Shown piece after piece: positions 34,236-43,375 of a stretch of DNA of 64,000 nt. Position 1 is the first letter of the stretch. Each line of letters starts with the position of its first letter. The translations under genes were made by a program, and so were the position numbers. Location: assembly GCA_963716095.1 (NCBI GenBank), contig CAVQSV010000005.1, positions 1-64,000 of the forward strand, written 5' to 3'. Source of the DNA: Sva-07 sp963716095 (GTDB taxonomy: Bacteria > Actinomycetota > Acidimicrobiia > Acidimicrobiales > Ilumatobacteraceae). Under the pieces are notes generated by a model. It saw nothing but the letters and a program-made list of their open reading frames with translations, was not told the origin of the DNA and ran no database searches.

Positions 34236-35905
34236 CAGGAGTTCGCGCCGAGTTGACGCAGCCCTGAGCGCACCGCCGGCGGGATCTCGTCGGCGCCACC
34301 GAAGTACTCGGCCAGCCGAACCTCGGCATCGTCACCGAAGAGGATCTCCGCGACTTCGGCGAGCCCGGCGGAGTTGGCGATGTCGTCGTCGTGCACGACG
34401 AGATCGATCTTCGAGCGGCGGCGCATGAAGTCCTCGAGCTTGGTCACCATCTCGGTCCGGGCAGCGGCGTGGAGTTCGACGCGCAGGTAATCGGCAGAAC
34501 CCATCACGTCCTCGGCCATGCGTGGATCTTCGCCGATCGCTTCGAGCATGGTGAACGCGCGGCGCCCGTAGCGCCGCCAGAGTCGATCGGTCAACGGCTC
34601 GGTGTCGGCCTTGGTGCGGTACTGGTCGAGCCGCATCAGTCGGGCCTGACGGTAGAACTCGTCTCGTGTGGCTGCTGCGGGTTCGCCGTACCAGTTGTGC
34701 AGGTCGGGCTCGAGCGGCACGCCCAGGCGCTCGATCTCGGCGGCCACCTCCTCGCCGACGTTGATGCAGTCGGTGAGTTTGCCGCCGAAGACGGTGACCA
34801 CGCCACGTGTGCGGTCGGCCTCGATGGCGTGCTTGCGGCTGAGCCTGGTCCAGTCGACGTCGCGCTGGTCGTTTCCGCTGCGCTTGACCACGAGCGGGCG
34901 TACCCCCGTGCGGTCAGCGATGATGTCGGCCCGCGTCAACGGAGCGGCAAGGTCCATCCGGGCGTTGATCTGGCTCAACAGGAAATCGATGTCGTCGTCG
35001 GTGACCTCGGTGTAGGGCGTGTCGACCCGTGTGTCGGTGGTGCCGATCACCGATCGCCGACCCATCGGGATCACGTAGAACAACCGCCCGGAGTCGTCGA
35101 AGAACGCCAACACCTTGTGGTGCTCGGTGGTGGTGAGACGTGGGACGACCAGGTGGATGCCCTTGGAGTACACGATGCGGTGATCGGTGCGGAGCCCCCA
35201 TTCCTGGTTGACCTCGTCGACGAACGGGCCAGCGGCGTTGACGATCGTGCGGGCGGTGGTGGAGAACTCCTGGCCGGTGTCGACATCGCGGAGCTGCACC
35301 GTCCATCGTCCGGCCGAGCGCTCTGCTGAGATCATCTCGACGTAGTTCGCCATGGCGGCGCCGGCGTCTGCGGCGGCGCGCACGAAGGAGAACACGAAGC
35401 GGGCATCGTTGTCGACGAGGATGCCGTCGTAGTACTCGATGCCGCCGAGCGCGTTCGAGGTGTCGATCGCCGGTTCCTCGCGCTCGATGTGGTCCGTCGA
35501 CAGCACCCGGGGGTGGCGGGTGCCGAACATCCCGATGATCCAGTAGGCCAGCGAGCCGAGGCCGGCGAACCACGGCTTGAACGGCGAGGTCTCGTCGAGT
35601 GCGGCGTAGAACCCGATCTGCTTGATGTTGTCCGGGTAGGCCTTCATCAGGCGGTTGCGTGACCGGCAGAGCTTCCAGACGAGGAACAGTTCGTAGTTCT
35701 CGAGGTACTTGAAGCCGCCCCACACCAGGTTCGACGATGCCTGGCTGGTGAAGCTGGCGAAGTCGCCCCGATCGATGATCGCCACCTTCGCACCGCGTCC
35801 GGCGAGAGAAGCGGCCGCGACCGCTCCGTTGATCCCGCCGCCGATCACGAGCGTGTCGAACGTGTCCGTCCGGAGCCGTTCGATCTGCCGGTCGCGCAGG
35901 GTCAT
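34235..35905 (-). CDS. glpD: FAD-dependent glycerol-3-phosphate dehydrogenase
   Basis: 556 aa. An FAD-binding Rossmann motif VIGGGINGAVAAASLAGRG is at the N-terminus, SNLVWGGFKYLENYELFLV follows, IGTTDTRVDTP and the C-terminal GGKLTDCINVGEEVA motif complete the family pattern. It oxidises glycerol-3-phosphate to DHAP at the membrane, feeding electrons to quinone, the opposite direction to gpsA at 4.1 kb. It overlaps the rhomboid stop by 4 bases (ATGA). It may be in an operon for lipid or glycerol turnover. Confidence 0.95.
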   Translation of the reverse strand: MTLRDRQIERLRTDTFDTLVIGGGINGAVAAASLAGRGAKVAIIDRGDFASFTSQASSNLVWGGFKYLENYELFLVWKLCRSRNRLMKAYPDNIKQIGFYAALDETSPFKPWFAGLGSLAYWIIGMFGTRHPRVLSTDHIEREEPAIDTSNALGGIEYYDGILVDNDARFVFSFVRAAADAGAAMANYVEMISAERSAGRWTVQLRDVDTGQEFSTTARTIVNAAGPFVDEVNQEWGLRTDHRIVYSKGIHLVVPRLTTTEHHKVLAFFDDSGRLFYVIPMGRRSVIGTTDTRVDTPYTEVTDDDIDFLLSQINARMDLAAPLTRADIIADRTGVRPLVVKRSGNDQRDVDWTRLSRKHAIEADRTRGVVTVFGGKLTDCINVGEEVAAEIERLGVPLEPDLHNWYGEPAAATRDEFYRQARLMRLDQYRTKADTEPLTDRLWRRYGRRAFTMLEAIGEDPRMAEDVMGSADYLRVELHAAARTEMVTKLEDFMRRRSKIDLVVHDDDIANSAGLAEVAEILFGDDAEVRLAEYFGGADEIPPAVRSGLRQLGANS

Positions 35906-36873
35906 GCTGCGGTCACGATCATGATCACTGCCACCAGGCTGCCGAGCCCGACCGCAATCGGTGTCGCTCGCGTCGCCCAGTCGGGACCGCGTCGGTATGG
36001 CGGTGCCAGCATCACCGCACCGCACACAGCCCCGGCGATCGCTCCGCCGAGGTGGCCACCGATCGAGATGCCGGGGATGGCGAACGTGATGAACAGGTTG
36101 AGGATCAAGGCGGCGCCGATCCCGGTGCTGAACGGGTTGACGCCGCGCCGCCAGAGACCGACGGTGGCCGCAGCGAGCAGTCCGAACACCGCCCCTGACG
36201 CACCAGCGGTGATGCCGCCGCTGTCGAACAGGACCACGCCGAGGGACCCGCCGAGCAGCGATGCGAAGTACAACAGGAGGAAATTGACCCGTCCGAGCGT
36301 GGGCTCGAGCATCGGGCCGAGCACGTACAGGAAGTACATGTTGAACGCGAGGTGGATGACGCCGAAGTGCAAGAAGCCCGACGTGACGAGGCGGTACCAG
36401 CCGTCGGGCTCGGTGATGAACACGTTGCCGTCGTCGCTCTGCCAGGCGATCGGTTGCACCAGGACGTCCTTGCTCAGGCCGAAGCTGAGGTGCACGTCGG
36501 TCACCCCACCGCTCAGCGCGGCGGGCTCACGGGAGACGAGGAGGACGAGCACGAACACCGCCACGTTGGCCGCGATCAACGACATCGTGACCAGGATCGG
36601 TTGGCGCGCCGACCAGAAGCGGGCCCGTGTGCGAGCGTCGGGCCGCGCCGCCTTCGTGCAGTCGGGGCAGTGGCTGCCAACGGTGGCTTGGGTCAGACAG
36701 GAATCGCACGCCGGCTTGCCGCAACGTGTGCAACGCCGGCCGGCGATCCGGTCGGGATGGCGATAGCAGGCGGTCGGCGCCCCACTCGTCGAGGGACGAT
36801 GCGGTGGCTGCGAGCCGGAGCCCGGCATGTTGGTGCCGCGAGCGTCGGGTGGCGGTGGGGGAGGCAACGGCAC
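35902..36873 (-). CDS. Rhomboid-family intramembrane serine protease with N-terminal zinc finger
   Basis: About 323 aa. A Pro-rich start is followed by a B-box-type zinc finger (CYRHPDR..CTRCGKPACDSC...CPDC), one membrane segment, then a rhomboid core. The catalytic Ser is in GASGAVFGLLAA and the His in ISIGGHLGGAIAG; HLAFNMYFLYVLG is the conserved helix-2 motif. Substrate unknown. GTG 36873 is used; ATG 36828 is an alternative 15 codons later. The start of glpD overlaps the stop by 4 bases. A merged frame with the upstream GGDEF gene arises only from that gene's frameshift. Confidence 0.92.
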   Translation of the reverse strand: MPLPPPPPPDARGTNMPGSGSQPPHRPSTSGAPTACYRHPDRIAGRRCTRCGKPACDSCLTQATVGSHCPDCTKAARPDARTRARFWSARQPILVTMSLIAANVAVFVLVLLVSREPAALSGGVTDVHLSFGLSKDVLVQPIAWQSDDGNVFITEPDGWYRLVTSGFLHFGVIHLAFNMYFLYVLGPMLEPTLGRVNFLLLYFASLLGGSLGVVLFDSGGITAGASGAVFGLLAAATVGLWRRGVNPFSTGIGAALILNLFITFAIPGISIGGHLGGAIAGAVCGAVMLAPPYRRGPDWATRATPIAVGLGSLVAVIMIVTAA

Positions 36874-36935
36874 CCGATCAGGGTACCGAGAGAGCCTGGC
36901 GGGGCGACCGCGGTGAACCGTCCGCAGCGGGGCGG

Positions 36936-38700
36936 TCAGTACCCGGCGTTGGTGGGGAGTTCGTCGGGAGGACCGGGAGCGCCGAGCAGATTGCCCTGCA
37001 TCAGGTCGCAGCCCGCCGAACGCAAGCGACGCAGCTGATCGGTGGCGCTCACGCGTTCGGCAACCACGCGCATCCCCAGCGAGTGCGCGAGCAGGACGAC
37101 GGCGCGCACGATCCGGGTGTCGGAGTCGGTGGCGCCGGACGGCAAGGCGAGCGAGCCATCGAGCTTGAGCATGTCGGCGCCGACATCGGACAGCAGCGAC
37201 AGTGCGTTCGCGCCGGTTCCGAAGTTGTCGATCGCCACTTGGACGCCGGCTCGACGGAACGCACGAACGGTGCGATCGATGTCCGGATTGCGTCCGAGGA
37301 GCGCTGTCTCGCGTGCCTCGATCACGAGTCGCTCCGGGGTCAGCTCGTGCAGGCGCAGCATCGAGAGCACCTGGTTGACGAACGACGGACTTGCGAGCTG
37401 GACCATGGACACGTTGACGTGGACCGCGAAGTCGTCGCCGACGACGCTGTGCTCGAGCCAACGGCGGGTCTCGACCAGTGCCTGCTCCAGCACGAACTCG
37501 CCGAGCCGGCCGATCGTGCCGGATTCCTCGGCGATGTGAATGAACGACGCCGGGTCCATCTGACCGAGCTCGGGGTGGTTCCAGCGAACCAGTGCCTCGG
37601 CCCCCACCGTTCGACGGTCGACGGTGGAGAAGATCGGCTGAAAGTCGACCGTGAGCTGCCTCTCGGTGATCGCTCGCCCGAGATCGGTGCCGATCGCCGT
37701 GCGTTCGCGCGCCGCCGAGCGCATCTCCGGGGTGAACAGCACACATCTGGTGCGCCCCGAACCCTTGGCCTCGTACATCGCGGTGTCGGCGTTGCCGATC
37801 AACGTCTCGGCCGCCAGCATCGTCGGCCAAGGCCAAGATCTCGTCGTCGGTGACCGCGACACCGATACTCACCGAGAAGTCCAGGTCGAGCTGCCGGAGT
37901 CGGAGACGACCGGTGAGCGCCTGGCGCATCCGCTCGGCCAGTTCGACGGCGGTTGCAGTGTCGGGAACGTCTGCGCACACCACGAGGAACTCGTCGCCGC
38001 CGATACGGGCGACCTGATCCTCGGGGCGCACGCTGTCGGCAAGGCGTCGTGCCGCCGACACGAGCAGCCGGTCGCCGACCGGATGTCCGAGGGCGTCGTT
38101 GACGTACTTGAGTCGATCGACGTCGATGAAGATCGCGGCAACGTGACCCGGACGCGTCCGTTGGGCCGAGATCGAATGGGCGAGACTCGACAGGATCCGT
38201 CGACGGTTGGCCAGTCCGGTCAACGGGTCGTGGGTGGCCCGGTGCCGGAGGCGGGCCGCTTCGTCGCGCGCTCTCGTGACATCGTGTGCGATCAGGCCGA
38301 TGAAGCCGCCGCCCTCGGCGCCGTGATCGCGGCGCGCCGCCACGGTGGCGCGCAGCACGAGCGACTCACCGAAGCTGTCGACGTGATCGATGTCGCCCTG
38401 CCAGGTGCCGTCGGTCTCTCCGGAGACGAGCTGTCGAGGTGCGTGATCGAGCAGCGAGCGCAGCATGGCTCGCGCCGGGCTCCCCGGCGACAATGCGTCG
38501 TTGGTCTTGGCGCCGAGGAGGTGGAGCGCAGAACTGTTCGCCGTCTTGACCGAACCGTCGAAGCCCATGATGACGATGGCGGTTCCATCGGCGTCGAGGA
38601 GTGCCCGCTGGGCAAAGTGCACGACCTCGTCCACCGGAGGTGGCCACGCATGCGAGCTCGGCGCCTGCCGCTGCTCCTTTTCGTTGTCGCCTACCGGCAC
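36936..38700 (-). CDS. GGDEF-EAL signalling protein with PAS-like sensor, frameshifted between domains
   Basis: About 587 aa. A PAS-like region (~20-145) precedes a GGDEF domain with intact active site RIGGDEF and a product-inhibition I-site RPED exactly five residues before GGDEF. Near 37815 the frame must skip one base (LALAD then MLAAETLIGNADTAMYEAK) to enter the EAL domain: EALVRWNHP, VNVSMVQL, IEARETALL, and DNFGTG where DDFGTG is normal. The Asp-to-Asn change at a metal ligand suggests reduced phosphodiesterase activity. It makes or senses cyclic di-GMP. The start GTG 38700 is uncertain. Confidence 0.82.
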
Positions 38701-38749
38701 CGCCCGCTCCTCATTTGCTTCGTTGCCCCTGTGGCTCCGGACACGAAGG

Positions 38750-39436
38750 TCAGCGCTGGTAGAACCCGGTCACGTCGGTCGACGCGATCGAGATCGTAGC
38801 GATGGTGGCCAAGAACTCGGTTGCGAGATCTCCATCGGCAAGTTCGAGCTGTTGGTTGAGCGCGTATGCCGTGATTCGGTAGAGATGGGGTCCGTCGCCG
38901 GGCGGCGGACAGGGTCCGCCGTAGCCGACATCGCCGAAGAAGTTGAGGGCTTGCGGTGCTTCAGCGGGCACGTCGCCCTCGACCAACGCGACCTCGGCTG
39001 GGTCGAGTCCGCCGATCACCCAGTGCACGAACGGCTGGCCGTCGCTCACCGCTGAGTCGTCGACCATGACGATGGCGATCTCGGCAGTGCCGTCGGGCAC
39101 CCCACCCCAGCTCAACGCCGGCGAAACGTCGAGGCCGTCGCACGTGTGGAGGGCATCGATGTCGCCACCCGTCACCCATGGTGCGATCAGACTGAACGGC
39201 TCCGCGATGGCGCCCGCTGCGTCGGTGGCCGCGGGGTCGACACTGCCGGGCAGTGCGAAGTCGCTCGACTGGTCGATCGTGAACTCGCTCTCGATCGTCG
39301 GCGGGACCGTTGTCTGACTCGGGTAGTCGGCCGGGTCGAAGTCCTTGAGCTGCTTGCCGTCGCCGGTGTCGCAGGCGGAGAGCGCGGCGAGCGCCACGAT
39401 CGCCGACACCCAGATCGTGGCAGTCCGTCGAGTCAC
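38750..39436 (-). CDS. PEBP-like (YbhB/YbcL) lipoprotein
   Basis: 228 aa. The N-terminus is a lipoprotein signal (VTRRTATIWVSAIVALAALSAC), after which a Thr/Pro-rich linker leads to a phosphatidylethanolamine-binding/Raf-kinase-inhibitor-like domain: CDGLDVSPALSWGGVPDGT, VHWVIGGL and GDGPHLYRITAYAL. Bacterial members bind small anionic ligands; the ligand here is unknown. GTG 39436 is chosen from the signal; the frame continues 48 codons upstream without a signal. It is divergent from mca, separated by 73 bp. Confidence 0.87.
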   Translation of the reverse strand: MTRRTATIWVSAIVALAALSACDTGDGKQLKDFDPADYPSQTTVPPTIESEFTIDQSSDFALPGSVDPAATDAAGAIAEPFSLIAPWVTGGDIDALHTCDGLDVSPALSWGGVPDGTAEIAIVMVDDSAVSDGQPFVHWVIGGLDPAEVALVEGDVPAEAPQALNFFGDVGYGGPCPPPGDGPHLYRITAYALNQQLELADGDLATEFLATIATISIASTDVTGFYQR

Positions 39437-39509
39437 CCGCTGGAGCGTAGGCGCTGATGATCGCCGCTGGGAATCATCAGCCCGACACACCAGCGGTAGT
39501 CTGCCCAGG

Positions 39510-40421
39510 GTGACCGAACGCCTCTCGTTGCTCACCGTGCACGCCCACCCCGATGATGAAGCGTCGAAGGGTGCGCCCACACTGGCCCGCTACCACGACG
39601 AGGGGGTGCACACCGTGCTCGTCTGTTGTACCGGCGGTGAGGAAGGCGACCTCCAGAACCCGACCCTGCGCGAGCCCGGCCAACCGTTCGAGGGACTCAC
39701 GCCCGAGGAGGAGAAGGCCAAGGTCGCGTCGATGCGGGCGGCCGAGCTGGCGGCCTCGACGGAGATCATCGGGTTCGACGTGGTCGAGATGCTCGGCTAC
39801 CGCGACTCCGGCATGGCCGAGACCGAACCGAACGATCACCCGGACTGCTTCCACCAGGCCGACATCGACGAAGCCACCGGCCGTCTCGTGGCGATCATCC
39901 GCCGCGAGCGCCCACAGGTGATCATCACCTACGGCGACGACCAGAGCGGCTACCCGCACCCGGATCACCTGCGTGTTCACGACATCTCGGTGCTGGCATT
40001 CGAGCGGGCCGGTGACCCCGATTGGTACCCCGAGACCGGCGAGCCGTTCGCGCCGTCCAAGCTGTACTACTCGGTGTGGTCGAAAGCGCGAATCCTGGCG
40101 ATCCACGAGCTGATGCTGCGGATCAAGGGCGAATCGCCGTTCGAGCAGACCTGGCTCGACCGGCCGTCGCAGGATCACCGCATCACCACCCGGATCGACA
40201 TCACGGGATACGGCCACGTCCGCCGTGGTGCGCTGCAAGCCCATGCGACGCAGATCGACCCGTCGGCGGCGTTCTGGGGGTTCGAGATCGACGAACAGGA
40301 GTTCACCTCGGCGTATCCGTGGGAGGACTGGATCCTCGCACGGTCGCTGGTCGGGCCGATTCCGGCCGACGACGGTGAACGCGACCTGTTCGCCGGCGTG
40401 ACTGAGCGGGTGTCGTCATGA
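39510..40421 (+). CDS. mca: Mycothiol S-conjugate amidase
   Basis: 303 aa, the usual Mca length. It cleaves mycothiol conjugates of toxins to release mercapturic acids for export. The PIG-L zinc motif HAHPDDEASKG is at residues 11-21, GDDQSGYPHPDHLRVH holds the second His cluster, and CCTGGEEGDLQNP is typical of Mca/MshB. The GTG at 39510 places the motif correctly. It overlaps a small gene by 4 bases (ATGA). Presence implies a mycothiol-based redox system, matching the mycoredoxin-like protein at 11.4 kb. Confidence 0.93.
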   Translation: MTERLSLLTVHAHPDDEASKGAPTLARYHDEGVHTVLVCCTGGEEGDLQNPTLREPGQPFEGLTPEEEKAKVASMRAAELAASTEIIGFDVVEMLGYRDSGMAETEPNDHPDCFHQADIDEATGRLVAIIRRERPQVIITYGDDQSGYPHPDHLRVHDISVLAFERAGDPDWYPETGEPFAPSKLYYSVWSKARILAIHELMLRIKGESPFEQTWLDRPSQDHRITTRIDITGYGHVRRGALQAHATQIDPSAAFWGFEIDEQEFTSAYPWEDWILARSLVGPIPADDGERDLFAGVTERVSS

Positions 40422-40654
40422 GCGTGCAGTACCGGGTGATCGTCGCGAAGAAGGACGAGCGGGTCGAGGGACCCGACGACGCCGACGTCGTGGTGTCGGT
40501 GCCGCTCGTCGATGCCGCCGCCGACGGCTTCGATCCGACGGTGGCGTTCATGCGTGGCGCACTCAAGGCCTCCGGTCACACCGGGGTGGTCCTCGATGCG
40601 TTGAAGTCGGGCGCGGCAGCCGACGCGATCTCGCGTCTCGTGGCCCAGCCCTGA
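40418..40654 (+). CDS. Small conserved hypothetical protein after mca
   Basis: 78 aa, no recognised family. It has an N-terminal strand-like segment (VQYRVIVAKKDERVEGPDDADVVVSVPL) and a C-terminal helical part (AFMRGALKASGHTGVVLDALKS), an alpha/beta composition typical of a folded small protein. The ATG overlaps the mca stop (ATGA), so it is translated with mca and may act in the same pathway; that is inferred from position only. Confidence 0.7.
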   Translation: MSVQYRVIVAKKDERVEGPDDADVVVSVPLVDAAADGFDPTVAFMRGALKASGHTGVVLDALKSGAAADAISRLVAQP

Positions 40655-40670
40655 GGTCGTCAGCGCTGGC

Positions 40671-41507
40671 TCAGCCGGCGCGCATCGCGTCGCGCAGGGC
40701 CCGGTAGCCGATGAGGACGGCACCGCTGTCGTCGAGGCGTGAGCGCAGGTCGTCGCTCGTGATCAGTGCGAGGTCGTCGATCCAGCCCTGCGTGGAGTTG
40801 CCGAGCGCCCGGACTTCCGGGGTGTCGATCGCGGGTTGGACGTGGATCTCGGTGACACCCGGCTGGAGTGCGTCGATGGCGGAGCGGACGCGCTCGACGC
40901 TGCCGGCACGCCAGTCGTGATCGAAGTGATCGGGGAACACGATGCCTTCGTCCGCAGCGAGACGGCGGAACGGGAAACCGGCCTGCTCCGCGCTCACCGT
41001 CGAGGGCAGTCGGATCGGGAGCGCGAACTCGACGGCGAGCTCGAGATAGACGTCGAAGAACTCGGGACGCAGCGTGATCGCGGTGAGATGTGGGGCGAGG
41101 TGGGTGACGTCGACGCCCCAGGCCATTGCCCGCTCGACCTGGGCGCGTAGCTCGCGGAGCACTTCGGTGTGGTCGGCGTGTTCCCACAGATCCTCGAGCG
41201 TGCGCGGGAAACCGCCTTCGCCCGATTGCAGTGACGGTGCGTGCGTGATCGGACCCCATCGGTAGTACTCGTGCTCGGCGTTGAGGGTGAGGTGCACGCC
41301 GAGGTCGTCGCTCGGGAGCGCATGCTTCGCGGCATCGCCGGCCCACGGGGCTGGCACCATCAGCGATGCGCACGTGGCCGCCCCCTCGCGGATCGCTGTG
41401 AACACGCCGACGTTCGCAGCGTGACACGAGCCGAGGTCGTCGCACGACAAGATGACCAGGCGTGCGTCGGGGGAGTGGCCGAGGCGTTCGGCGAGGGTGG
41501 GCTCCAC
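40671..41507 (-). CDS. ChbG/YdjC-like carbohydrate deacetylase
   Basis: 278 aa. The metal site is built by CDDLGSCHAANVGV, GVHLTLNAEHEY and VTHLAPHL, the Asp-Asp/His pattern of the YdjC family, which removes acetyl groups from chito-oligosaccharides or related sugars. Substrate here is unknown. It starts with GTG at 41507, 30 bp after the nuclease gene on the same strand, and converges on the small gene behind mca with a 16-bp gap. Confidence 0.88.
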   Translation of the reverse strand: MEPTLAERLGHSPDARLVILSCDDLGSCHAANVGVFTAIREGAATCASLMVPAPWAGDAAKHALPSDDLGVHLTLNAEHEYYRWGPITHAPSLQSGEGGFPRTLEDLWEHADHTEVLRELRAQVERAMAWGVDVTHLAPHLTAITLRPEFFDVYLELAVEFALPIRLPSTVSAEQAGFPFRRLAADEGIVFPDHFDHDWRAGSVERVRSAIDALQPGVTEIHVQPAIDTPEVRALGNSTQGWIDDLALITSDDLRSRLDDSGAVLIGYRALRDAMRAG

Positions 41508-41537
41508 CGGCGTGACGCTACCGGAACGGGTAGATCC

Positions 41538-42038
41538 TCAGGACGAGCAGGCACCCCACATCCCCCGGTCGGAGCGTTCGGCGCGACGTGCTGCAGCAGC
41601 GAACGCTGGGGCAAAGGCGCTGTTCGGTTCGATCGTGAGCGGTTGGGCGAAGCCCTGCTCGACGATCTCGAGGTTGACGAAGAGATCCGAGCGGTCGACG
41701 AGATACACGTAGCCGAGCAGCCGGCCGTAGTCGTCGCGCCCGACGATGTCGCGCTCGATGCGAACGACGGTCCCGACCGGCAGGAGCGATTCGGTGAAGG
41801 CTGACGCTTCGGGGCCCCAACACTCGACCGGCGAGTTCGGTTTCTTGGTCTCGGGGGTGTCGATGCCCGTCAGGCGCACTCGTTCGGTACGACCGCCGAT
41901 CTCGACGTCGATGGTGTCGCCGTCGACGACATGGGCGACCGTGGCGAGACCGTTGTCCGGTTGGGGTCGCTGGGTGCATCCGGTGACGGCGCTGCTGGCG
42001 GCGCCAATGGTGATCAGGGAGGCGACGAGGCGGCGCAC
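41538..42038 (-). CDS. Thermonuclease (SNase)-family lipoprotein
   Basis: 166 aa. A signal with lipobox VTGC (SAVTGCTQRP) is followed by a staphylococcal nuclease domain: VVDGDTIDVEI, VRLTGIDTPET, ASAFTESLL and DDYGRLLGYVY carry the calcium and phosphate-binding Asp/Arg residues. It probably degrades extracellular nucleic acid at the cell surface; that is family inference. GTG at 42038 gives the signal peptide. It lies 45 bp downstream of the CGTTTGCG palindrome. Confidence 0.9.
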   Translation of the reverse strand: MRRLVASLITIGAASSAVTGCTQRPQPDNGLATVAHVVDGDTIDVEIGGRTERVRLTGIDTPETKKPNSPVECWGPEASAFTESLLPVGTVVRIERDIVGRDDYGRLLGYVYLVDRSDLFVNLEIVEQGFAQPLTIEPNSAFAPAFAAAARRAERSDRGMWGACSS

Positions 42039-42082
42039 CGCGCCGGTCTATCGGCATCCTGCAACCGGCCGTCCACCACCCC

Positions 42083-42134
42083 CGTTTGCGTGACATTTCG
42101 GATGGCCCGGGCCATCCGAAATGCACCGCAAACG
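42083..42134. repeat. CGTTTGCG palindrome family, copy 4
   Basis: CGTTTGCG-TGA-CATTTCGGATGGC pairs with its reverse complement at 42111-42134 except for the 3-base TGA/GTG step, around the centre CCGG. It closely matches copy 1 at 11822-11877. It lies just beyond the 3' end of the thiolase gene on the minus strand. Confidence 0.85.
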
Positions 42135-42146
42135 ATCAGGGAGGTG

Positions 42147-43331
42147 TCAGAGGCGCTCGATGATGGTGCCGGTGCCGAGGCCGCCGCCGCAGCACATCGA
42201 GATCAGGGCGTAGCGGCCGCCGGTGCGCTCGAGCTCGTAGAGCGCCTTGGTCATCAGGAACGCACCGGTGGCGCCGAGCGGGTGGCCGAGGGCGATGGCG
42301 CCGCCGTTGGGGTTGGTCTTGTCGAGGTCGGCACCGACCTCCTTGGCCCATGCGAGCACCACGGAGGCGAACGCCTCGTTGATCTCGAACACGTCGATGT
42401 CGTCGATCGACAGCCCGGTGCGAGCCAGCAGATGCTTGGTGGCGTCCATCGGCCCGGTCAGCATGAGCACCGGATCGGTGCCGACCAGACAGGTGTCGAC
42501 GACACGGGCTCGGGCCTTCAGGCCGAGCTCGGCGGCCTTGGCCTCCGAGGCCATCAGCACGGCGGCGGCTCCATCGGAGATCTGCGACGAGTTGCCGGCG
42601 GTGTGCACGCCGTTCTCACGGGCGACGGGCTTCAGCGTGGCGAGCTTCTCGAGTGTCGTCTCGCGGAGACCCTCGTCGCGGGCGACGGTGTGCATCGTGC
42701 CGGTCGGCTTGCCGTCCTCGTCGAGGTCCGGTGCCTCGATCGTGATGTACTGGCCGGAGAAGCGGTCCTCGGCCCAGGCCTGCGCGGCACGCTGCTGCGA
42801 TGCCAGACCGAAGGCGTCGGTGTCCTCGCGGGTGATGCCCCACTTGTCGGCGATTCGCTCGGCGCCTTCGAACTGCGAGGTCATCTCGTACTGCTCGAAG
42901 TAGGTCGGCGGGATCGGGATGCCGAGCCCGAGCGCCTTGTTGCCGGATGCACCGATCGGGACGCGGCTCATCGCCTCGACGCCGCACGCGAGTGCCACGT
43001 CGACCGCGCCGGAGCCGACGAGGGACGCGCCGAGGTTGGTGGCCTGCTGGCTCGAGCCGCACTGGGTGTCGACGGTGGTGTTGGCGACGGTCAATGGGAG
43101 GCCCGCCGACAGCCATGCCGTGCGGCCGATGTTGAACGCCTGCTCGCCGACCTGGCTGACACACCCGGTGACGACCTGGCCGACTTCGTTGGGGTCGACA
43201 CCGTTTCGGTCGACGATCGCCCGTTGCACTCGGGCGAGCGATTCGGCGGGGTGGAGGGTGGACATGCCGCCGTTGCGCTTCCCGATGGGGGTGCGGACGG
43301 CATCGACGATCACGACATCAGAACTACTCAT
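42147..43331 (-). CDS. Acetyl-CoA C-acyltransferase (thiolase)
   Basis: 394 aa. It cleaves 3-ketoacyl-CoA or condenses acetyl-CoA. The nucleophilic Cys is in DTQCGSSQQA, the His in GHPLGATGAF, the second Cys in CCGGGLGTG, and NEAFASVVLAW is the fourth motif. Specificity is not readable, but surrounding acyl-CoA genes suggest fatty-acid or steroid-side-chain breakdown. ATG 43331 begins MSSSDVVIVDAVRTPIG. It is flanked at both ends by palindromes of two different families. Confidence 0.95.
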   Translation of the reverse strand: MSSSDVVIVDAVRTPIGKRNGGMSTLHPAESLARVQRAIVDRNGVDPNEVGQVVTGCVSQVGEQAFNIGRTAWLSAGLPLTVANTTVDTQCGSSQQATNLGASLVGSGAVDVALACGVEAMSRVPIGASGNKALGLGIPIPPTYFEQYEMTSQFEGAERIADKWGITREDTDAFGLASQQRAAQAWAEDRFSGQYITIEAPDLDEDGKPTGTMHTVARDEGLRETTLEKLATLKPVARENGVHTAGNSSQISDGAAAVLMASEAKAAELGLKARARVVDTCLVGTDPVLMLTGPMDATKHLLARTGLSIDDIDVFEINEAFASVVLAWAKEVGADLDKTNPNGGAIALGHPLGATGAFLMTKALYELERTGGRYALISMCCGGGLGTGTIIERL

Positions 43332-43375
43332 GGGAGCGACTGTAGATCTCGCACAACCGCCCGGTTCAGCCCGAG

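Noticed and set aside
35902..38700. 932-aa GGDEF-rhomboid fusion
   Set aside because: The linking region is out-of-frame EAL domain; rhomboid has its own start at 36873/36828 and stop overlap with glpD.
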